From contig NZ_DGUN01000072.1 in assembly GCF_002395745.1 (NCBI RefSeq), positions 1 through 19,494 of the forward strand: a stretch of DNA of 19,494 bases. The letters are read 5' to 3'. How positions within the stretch are numbered: position 1 is the stretch's first letter; each line of letters opens with the position of its first letter. Both the position numbers and the translations under genes were made by a program. The notes beneath the pieces are model-generated. The model did not search any database. It worked only from the letters and a program-made list of their open reading frames with translations, and was not told where the DNA came from. Shown piece after piece: positions 14,912 to 19,494 of this stretch. Source of the stretch: Fibrobacter sp. UBA4309. GTDB lineage: Bacteria; Fibrobacterota; Fibrobacteria; Fibrobacterales; Fibrobacteraceae.

Positions 14912-16605
14912 TGAAGAAAATCTTGTTGCTCTGCTCCGTATTCGCCGCAAGCCTTTTTGCCAAGGGCCCCATGCCCGCACCGGGCAGCTACGCCATCGAC
15001 CTTACCAAGTACACGTTCATCGACACAGCGCTCAACACCATCCAGTTCCCCAAGGGAGACGCCTCGTTCACCCCGTTCTTCAACAAGATGGACACTCTCG
15101 TATTCGAGAACAAGGGACAGGTCCGCATTTTGCATATCGGAGGTTCGCACCTGCAGGCCGACGTGATATCGGGTCGCATCCGCGAGCACCTGATCAAGGA
15201 ATACCCGGGCGCCTCCGCAGGCCGCGGGTTCATATTCCCCTATGCCGCCGCCCGCACCAACACGCCAGCGAGCTACGCCAGCTACTACCAGGGCATCTGG
15301 GACATGAGCAAGAACGTGCGCAAGGAAATCACCAAGCCGCTCGGGCTGCTCGGCATCGCCGTGAGCACCAGCGACCCGCGCGCCGAAGTCACGATGTTGC
15401 TCAACAAGTACAATTCCGAACCGGTATGGGGCGAAACAAAGTTCCGGCTGTTCGGCTACAGCGACAACAAGGACGTCATTCCCGTACTGCGCGTCGATTC
15501 GACGGACATATACGGCAAGCTCGACACGGCAAGCCAGAGCTACCTGTTCACGAGTCCGCGCCCCATCGACACCATCCGCATCCAGTTCCGATGGCTCGAT
15601 TCGCTCAAGCAGGCCACTATTGCACAGTTCATCACGGATTCGCTCGTACAGGATTCCATCGAGCGCGCCAAGGCGGATTCCCTGAAAGACTCCAGCACCG
15701 CCTCCAAGCAGGCCGCCGATTCCGCGAAAGCCAAGATTCCGAACAACGTAGCGCTCCCCAGCACCGCCCCCGCCCTCGACTCCATGTTCCAGGGCGAATG
15801 CGATGTCCTCGATTCCGCCTGCCTTGCCCGCGAAGAGGCCAAGAATGCCGCCACAAACGGTGTCGTGAAGTGCTCCGACATGAAGCCCAAGGGACCGACG
15901 CCCAACTACGCCGAGGGCGAACTCGACGAGACTAACGCCGCCAACGAGCACTGCGTCGCAGAATCCGAAGTTGTCCCCGACTCCGTCAAAAAGAACGCCC
16001 GCCCGCGCTTCACGCTCACCGGCATCATCGCCGAAACCGACCACCCCGGCATCAGCTACACGAACGTCGGCATCAACGGCGCCAAGGTCCACGACTACTT
16101 TGAAGAAGTCTGCCCGCTGTTCGAAAAGGAACTCGCCTTCTACAAGCCCGACCTCGTGATTTTCGCCATCGGCATCAACGACGCGAACGTGCAGCGCTTC
16201 AACGACAAGCAGTTCAAGGACGACTACGACAAGCTCATCGCCCGCATCAAGAAGGTGAACCCGAACGCGGCCTTCATCTTCGAGACGAACAACGACATGT
16301 TCCGCAAGGTCAAGAAAAAACGCTACGTGCAGCACCCGAACGGCGACGTCGCCCGCAAGGCGTTCTTCGCCCTCGCCGAAAAGCACAAGGCCGGCGTCTG
16401 GGACAAGTACAGCATCATGGGGGGCTTAGGCTCCATGGCCAAGTGGGAAAAGGCCGACCTCGCCAAGTCCGACAAGGTCCATTTCAAGATGGCGGGATAC
16501 AACCTGCTCGGCGACCTGTTCTACAAGGCGCTCATCCGGAGCTACCAGGAACATATCGCGAACCTCCCCGCGCAAACTAGACGAGATGAAAGAGGTAGCA
16601 AATAA
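14911..16605 (+). CDS. Secreted SGNH-type hydrolase, second component of the predicted O-acetylation module
   Basis: A 564-residue protein with a short signal peptide (MKKILLLCSVFAASLFA). Its SGNH blocks are Ser79 in HIGGSHLQADVISGRI (block I, with Gly replacing the usual Asp of GDS), Asn423 in FAIGINDAN (GxND), and Asp521/His524 in DKVHFKMAGYNLLGD. Block II is likely GRGFIFPYA, near Gly108. Related proteins in Bacteroidetes have the pattern HIGDSHIQAD and sit near MBOAT genes. A low-complexity insertion rich in Ala, Ser and Lys with four cysteines (about 250-355; ALDSMFQGECDVLDSACLAR and later CSDMK, EHCVAE) separates the halves. The start overlaps the stop of the preceding gene by one base (TAATG), with AGGGAG upstream. 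The stop is followed after five bases by the left repeat of the GIY-YIG unit. Transferase versus esterase cannot be told from sequence. Confidence 0.8.
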   Translation: MKKILLLCSVFAASLFAKGPMPAPGSYAIDLTKYTFIDTALNTIQFPKGDASFTPFFNKMDTLVFENKGQVRILHIGGSHLQADVISGRIREHLIKEYPGASAGRGFIFPYAAARTNTPASYASYYQGIWDMSKNVRKEITKPLGLLGIAVSTSDPRAEVTMLLNKYNSEPVWGETKFRLFGYSDNKDVIPVLRVDSTDIYGKLDTASQSYLFTSPRPIDTIRIQFRWLDSLKQATIAQFITDSLVQDSIERAKADSLKDSSTASKQAADSAKAKIPNNVALPSTAPALDSMFQGECDVLDSACLAREEAKNAATNGVVKCSDMKPKGPTPNYAEGELDETNAANEHCVAESEVVPDSVKKNARPRFTLTGIIAETDHPGISYTNVGINGAKVHDYFEEVCPLFEKELAFYKPDLVIFAIGINDANVQRFNDKQFKDDYDKLIARIKKVNPNAAFIFETNNDMFRKVKKKRYVQHPNGDVARKAFFALAEKHKAGVWDKYSIMGGLGSMAKWEKADLAKSDKVHFKMAGYNLLGDLFYKALIRSYQEHIANLPAQTRRDERGSK

Positions 16606-16610
16606 GGATT

Positions 16611-16655
16611 GTGTCATCCTGAGCGAAGAACCGAAGGTTCGTAGTCGAAGGATCT
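16611..16655 (+). repeat. Left inverted copy of the structured repeat
   Basis: The copy runs GTGTCATCCTGAGC ... AGTCGAAGGATCT. ATCCT (16616-16620) pairs with AGGAT (16649-16653) and the inner arm GAACC-GAA-GGTTC (16628-16640) forms a tight hairpin. AAGGAT at the right end lies 11 bases before the GIY-YIG ATG and can act as its ribosome-binding site. Confidence 0.85.
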
Positions 16656-16664
16656 AAAAGAATT

Positions 16665-16949
16665 ATGCCGAACAGTTACTACACATACATAATGTCAAAT
16701 CAAAGCAACTCCACAATTTATGTCGGAGTCACGAACAATATTGAACGCCGAGCATTTGAGCATATGGATGGTAGTGGAGCAAAATTCACTTCAAAATACA
16801 AGATAAACAAGCTTGTTTATTTTGAACGCTATACAGAAGTAAAAGACGCAATTCAAAGAGAAAAACAGTTAAAGGGATGGAAAAGAGAGAAGAAGAATAA
16901 TTTAATAAGCCAAATGAACCCAGAATGGAGAGACCTAATGAAGGACTAG
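16665..16949 (+). CDS. GIY-YIG family nuclease, single-domain
   Basis: A 94-residue stand-alone GIY-YIG domain, an endonuclease fold that cuts DNA with one active site. Its features are the paired motif YYTYIM (residues 5-10) and IYVGVTN (18-24), the catalytic arginine in NIERRAFEH (Arg28 or Arg29), a conserved FTSKYKINKLVYFERY, and the metal-binding Glu66 in AIQREKQLKGWKREKK. The end NPEWRDLMKD is typical of the small family related to YhbQ. All key residues are present, so it may be active. The protein has no extra DNA-binding domain. It lies between the SGNH gene and the MBOAT gene but is AT-rich, unlike both. Together with the flanking inverted repeats, it is best read as part of a mobile unit, not as part of the acetylation machinery. 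Confidence 0.9.
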   Translation: MPNSYYTYIMSNQSNSTIYVGVTNNIERRAFEHMDGSGAKFTSKYKINKLVYFERYTEVKDAIQREKQLKGWKREKKNNLISQMNPEWRDLMKD

Positions 16950-16990
16950 ATCCTTCGACTACGGGCTACGCCCTCCGCTCAGGATGACAC
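16948..16990 (-). repeat. Right inverted copy of the structured repeat
   Basis: Read on the plus strand, AGATCCTTCGACTACG (16948-16963) matches the reverse complement of the left copy over 16 bases, and GCTCAGGATGACAC (16977-16990) matches over another 14. Between them the hairpin is GGGC-TAC-GCCC in place of the left copy's GAACC-TTC-GGTTC. AGGAT (16981-16985) lies 8 bases before the MBOAT ATG and can serve as its ribosome-binding site. Confidence 0.85.
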
Positions 16991-16993
16991 CTT

Positions 16994-18844
16994 ATGCTAG
17001 ACTATTTGATTCCTTACCTCACGCGCACGTTCTCGTTCGACCCGAACAGCCCGCTACTCTTTACGCAGTTCTACTTCTGGGGATTCTTCGCCGTCGTTTT
17101 CGCGCTCCTCACCGTCATCAAGAACCGCATCCTGATGCGCAACGCGTTCCTGTTCGCCACGAGCCTCTTCTTCTACTACAAGACGAGCGGCAGCTACGTC
17201 TGCATCCTCGCCTTCTGCGTCGTCGCGAACTTCTTCATAGGCAAGTGGATTGAAAAGGCGGAAGCGCACTGGAAAAAGAAGTTCCTGATGATCATTATCG
17301 TCATCATCGACCTGCTCGTTCTTTGCTACTACAAGTATTCCTACTTCTTCCTGGACGCCCTCTACGAGTTTACGGGCATCGAGCTGCACGTGTACAACTT
17401 CTTCGCGGCCGCAAGCAACAAGATGTTCGGCACGAACTCGCTCGTCGACACCATCATCCTCCCCGTCGGCATCTCGTTCTTCACGTTCCAGGCGATGAGC
17501 TACTGCATCGACATCTATCGCGGCAAGATCAAGGCGGTCACCAACATCCTCAACTTCGGTTTCTACCTGTCGTTCTTCCCGCAGCTTGTCGCAGGCCCCA
17601 TCGTGCGTGCCGACAAGTTCGTCCCGCAGCTCTACAAGAAGTTCTTCCTGCCCCGCCGTACCTTCGGCATCGCGGTATTCTGGATTCTGAACGGACTCGC
17701 GAAAAAGATTATCCTGAGCGACTACCTCGCGACAAACTTCGTCGACCGCGTTTTCGATACGCCGTTGCTGTTTACCGGCCTCGAGAACCTCATCGCGCTG
17801 TTCGCCTACTCCCTGCAGGTTTACGCCGACTTCTCGGGCTATACCGACATCGCCATCGGCGTGGCGCTCCTCATGGGATTCCGCCTGCCGCAGAACTTCA
17901 ACAGCCCCTACAAGGCGCTCAGCCCCACCGAATTCTGGCGCCGTTGGCACATTTCCCTTTCGAGCTGGTGGCGCGACTACCTGTACATCCCGCTGGGCGG
18001 TAACCGCGGCGCCTCCATCGGCACGTTCTTCTGGATGGGCTTTTTGAGCTTTGTCGCCATCATGCTTTCGGGCAGCATCTGGGTCGCCATCGCCCTCATC
18101 GCGCTCTTCCTCTACATCGGCATCTACGCCTACTTCAAGCCCGATTCACGCAAGTTCATCTCTACGAACATGAACGCCATGGCCACGCAAATCGTAGGCG
18201 GATGGTGGCACGGAGCGAGCTGGAACTTCATCATCTGGGGCGGCCTCAACGGCTTTGGGCAGGTGTTCAACAAAATCTGGGTCAAGCGCAGCCAGACCTT
18301 CCGGGCAGTCGCCTCGTTCGTCCTGTTCGCGGGTTCCGCAATCACCTTCAAGCAGACGCACATCGCCATTTTCGCCATCACCGCGGCCTATTTCGGCGTG
18401 CTCTTCGCGGGCATCTACGCCGTCTTGATTTTCCGCCTGTTCAGCGACAAGACGTACCACTGGATTTATGTCGCCTGGAACGTCTCGCTCACTTTCGTGT
18501 TCATCACGTTCACGCGACTCTTCTTCCGCGCGGGCTCCAACCTCGACCCCGCCGAAGCGAACGAAGTCGCCTGGAATACCGCGAAGAACATGGTTCAGCA
18601 GATGGGTACCGCCTGGAAATGGGGCACGCTAAGCACCATCGCCTGGGAACACATCAACATCATCCTCGTGTTCGTCGCAGGCATGCTCATCCACTGGGTT
18701 CCCAAAAAATGGAAGAGCCGCTACCGCATCATGTTCGCCTCGCAGCCCCTCCCGCTGATGGTGTTCAGCACGGCGTTCATCATCTTTGTCATCTACCAGT
18801 TCATGAGCGCGGACTCTTGCCCGTTCATCTACTTCCAGTTCTAG
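16994..18844 (+). CDS. MBOAT-family O-acyltransferase (AlgI-like)
   Basis: A 616-residue multi-pass membrane protein that likely takes acetyl groups from a cytoplasmic donor to the periplasm for O-acetylation of an exported polymer. The MBOAT core is clear: the motif RRWHISLSSWWRDYLYIPLG with His319, then GGWWHGASWNFIIWGG with the catalytic His406. YADFSGYTDIAIGVALLMGF and PVGISFFTFQAMSYCIDIYR are also family hallmarks. More than ten hydrophobic helices cover the length. The distance between the two histidines (87 residues) exceeds the 53 of Pseudomonas AlgI because of an extra hydrophobic segment at about residues 355-380. It is longer than the usual 460-520 residues. The start is set by the AGGA of the right repeat, 9 bases upstream. 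Its partners are the two SGNH proteins upstream. The acceptor (peptidoglycan, exopolysaccharide or O-antigen) cannot be told. Confidence 0.92.
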   Translation: MLDYLIPYLTRTFSFDPNSPLLFTQFYFWGFFAVVFALLTVIKNRILMRNAFLFATSLFFYYKTSGSYVCILAFCVVANFFIGKWIEKAEAHWKKKFLMIIIVIIDLLVLCYYKYSYFFLDALYEFTGIELHVYNFFAAASNKMFGTNSLVDTIILPVGISFFTFQAMSYCIDIYRGKIKAVTNILNFGFYLSFFPQLVAGPIVRADKFVPQLYKKFFLPRRTFGIAVFWILNGLAKKIILSDYLATNFVDRVFDTPLLFTGLENLIALFAYSLQVYADFSGYTDIAIGVALLMGFRLPQNFNSPYKALSPTEFWRRWHISLSSWWRDYLYIPLGGNRGASIGTFFWMGFLSFVAIMLSGSIWVAIALIALFLYIGIYAYFKPDSRKFISTNMNAMATQIVGGWWHGASWNFIIWGGLNGFGQVFNKIWVKRSQTFRAVASFVLFAGSAITFKQTHIAIFAITAAYFGVLFAGIYAVLIFRLFSDKTYHWIYVAWNVSLTFVFITFTRLFFRAGSNLDPAEANEVAWNTAKNMVQQMGTAWKWGTLSTIAWEHINIILVFVAGMLIHWVPKKWKSRYRIMFASQPLPLMVFSTAFIIFVIYQFMSADSCPFIYFQF

Positions 18845-18856
18845 AGGTATGAGGTC

Positions 18857-18871
18857 GCAGCCTTTGGCTGC
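18857..18871 (+). other. Small hairpin after the MBOAT gene
   Basis: GCAGCC-TTT-GGCTGC is a perfect 6-bp hairpin 13 bp after the MBOAT stop. It lacks a real T-tract (CTTTGAG follows), so termination is uncertain. It resembles the apical hairpins of the structured repeats in form but not in its flanks. Confidence 0.4.
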
Positions 18872-18889
18872 TTTGAGATTGCGATTCTC

Positions 18890-18917
18890 TTGAATAGTCG
18901 GCCATAAAACCTATATT
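18890..18917 (+). promoter_or_regulatory. Candidate promoter of the RNA methyltransferase gene
   Basis: TTGAAT (18890-18895) and TATATT (18912-18917) are 16 bp apart. The -10 box ends only 7 bases before the GTG start, so the message would be leaderless or nearly so. No ribosome-binding site is visible. Confidence 0.45.
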
Positions 18918-18924
18918 TGAATCC

Positions 18925-19494
18925 GTGGACAGCACCCCGGAAAAAATTACAGCATTCGATAAAAGGCTCAAGCGGCAGGTTATCGGAAAGCCTCACCGCT
19001 TCTTGGCCGTTGTCCCGCTTGGGTTCGAGCAGACGTTTGTCCGCGAGATGCAAAATTCTGTTACTTTCCACGTCGTCGGGGACGGCAAGGTCGAATTCAC
19101 CGCGAAACTCGTGGAAGCCTGGAAAATAGCGGCCTACAGCCGCATCGCGAACCGCGTGCTCATGGAAATTGCGCAGTTCACCGCCACAAACTTCGGTCAA
19201 CTCGAAAAACACGCTGCAGAAATTCCCTGGGAACTTTATTTATTAGACGAAAGACGAAAAGCCTGCCCTGAGCTTGCCGAAGGGACGAAAGACGAAAGGC
19301 ATGTTCACATCCACGTGACCTGCAAGCATTCGCGCCTGTACCACAGCGACGCCGTCGCCGAACGTTTGTACAAAGTAATTGAAGGGGGAAGCCTCCCCCT
19401 CGCTTCAGCCGCCGCCGCGTCTTCCGCTACCCCCTCTGCGGGCTCAAACGCCGCCCGCAACGCCTGCTTTTCAAAGCCTGTCCGCTGGTACAAG
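18925..19494 (+). CDS. THUMP-domain rRNA methyltransferase (RlmL-like), N-terminal part, cut by window end
   Basis: An open frame of 190 codons with no stop runs to the last base. It begins with GTG at 18925, the only start before the conserved part; TAG at 18895 closes the frame upstream. The sequence FLAVVPLGFEQTFVREM, DGKVEFTAKLVEAW, YSRIANRVLMEIAQF and IPWELYLL, then VHIHVTCKHSRLYHSDAVAE, is the THUMP domain (about residues 26-150) of 23S rRNA guanine-N2 methyltransferases of the RlmL/YcbY/YpsC type. The methyltransferase domain lies outside the window. Two additions are odd: a 15-residue stretch (RRKACPELAEGTKDE) between two THUMP strands, encoded by a dispersed repeat, and a low-complexity Ala/Ser-rich stretch (residues about 155-182) encoded by a GGGGGA-N4-TCCCCC type repeat. 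Both keep the frame. It has a candidate promoter and a near-leaderless start. Confidence 0.85.
   Translation, partial: MDSTPEKITAFDKRLKRQVIGKPHRFLAVVPLGFEQTFVREMQNSVTFHVVGDGKVEFTAKLVEAWKIAAYSRIANRVLMEIAQFTATNFGQLEKHAAEIPWELYLLDERRKACPELAEGTKDERHVHIHVTCKHSRLYHSDAVAERLYKVIEGGSLPLASAAAASSATPSAGSNAARNACFSKPVRWYK
19246..19297 (+). repeat. Short palindromic repeat flanked by 14-bp direct repeats, inside the methyltransferase gene
   Basis: GACGAAAGACGAAA occurs at 19246-19259 and again at 19284-19297. Between them lies CCTGCCCTGAGCTTGCCG, ending AAGGG, whose core CCTGAGC...CGAAGG recalls the ends of the structured repeats at 1323, 16611 and 16948. Removing 45 bp (leaving a single GACGAAA) would restore the plausible peptide LLDERHVHIHV, so the insertion appears to be in frame. 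Confidence 0.6.

Larger units (their letters stand above)
16611..16990 (+). mobile_element. Compact GIY-YIG nuclease unit bounded by inverted structured repeats
   Basis: A 380-bp unit made of left repeat (16611-16655), the GIY-YIG gene (16665-16949) and right repeat (16948-16990) in opposite orientation. Almost no base is spare: 9 bp separate the left repeat from the ATG, the stop codon overlaps the right repeat, and 3 bp separate the right repeat from the next gene's ATG. The unit is AT-rich compared with the flanking genes and interrupts a tightly packed operon. It looks like a small mobile or homing-like element. No transposase is seen and no clear target-site duplication could be identified by eye. 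Confidence 0.6.

Noticed and set aside
14794..16386. A 530-residue minus-strand reading frame
   Set aside because: It lies fully antisense to the second SGNH gene, with no ribosome-binding site and a Val/Gly/Glu-rich composition typical of shadow frames.
16665..16949. The GIY-YIG gene as a functional member of the acetylation operon
   Set aside because: No link between this fold and acetylation is known, it is AT-rich unlike its neighbours, and it is bounded by inverted repeats. Mobile-unit membership explains it better.
18841..19212. A 123-residue minus-strand frame
   Set aside because: It is antisense to the start of the RlmL-like gene, whose THUMP motifs are clear.

Overview
The window looks like chromosomal DNA from a Fibrobacter-type bacterium (phylum Fibrobacterota, plant-fibre degraders of the gut). 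The pointers are a protein with the Fibrobacter major paralogous (FISUMP) domain, two secreted GH43 hemicellulases with carbohydrate-binding modules and typical C-terminal tails (one basic, one type IX secretion-like), several small lipoproteins, and a clear contrast between GC-rich housekeeping genes and AT-rich accessory genes. The genus is inferred from gene content, not from a marker gene.

Layout: (1) 1-1466, the end of leuC and all of leuD (leucine synthesis), then a repeat-rich intergenic stretch and a terminator. (2) 1547-6427, an accessory region: a FISUMP protein, an unknown lipoprotein, a minus-strand toxin-antitoxin pair with a 63-residue companion gene, a cysteine-rich small lipoprotein, a membrane PH-domain protein and a lipoprotein with two ExbD/TolR-like domains. 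(3) 6449-10090, a two-gene minus-strand operon of secreted GH43 enzymes for arabinan/arabinoxylan side chains, beside a 5'-truncated remnant of a CBM11-like/type IX-sorted protein. (4) 10971-18844, mdh facing away from a plus-strand run hisS - SGNH hydrolase - SGNH hydrolase - GIY-YIG nuclease - MBOAT acyltransferase, whose first three genes overlap by 4 bp and 1 bp. (5) 18925-19494, the start of an RNA methyltransferase with a THUMP domain (RlmL-like), cut by the window end. It starts with GTG.

How they work together: the MBOAT protein and the two SGNH proteins form a likely O-acetylation module, in which the membrane protein moves acetyl groups across the inner membrane and the SGNH proteins transfer or remove them on a polysaccharide or peptidoglycan. 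The GH43 pair would remove arabinose-containing side chains outside the cell.

The most striking feature is a compact unit at 16611-16990. A small GIY-YIG nuclease gene is enclosed by inverted copies of a structured repeat (GTGTCATCCTGAGC ... AGTCGAAGGATC). Its ribosome-binding site lies in one repeat, its stop codon in the other, and the outer end of the unit supplies the ribosome-binding site of the next gene. A relative of the repeat lies after leuD, and a shorter relative sits in frame inside the THUMP domain of the methyltransferase. This suggests a family of nuclease-linked palindromic elements that insert without breaking operons or reading frames.
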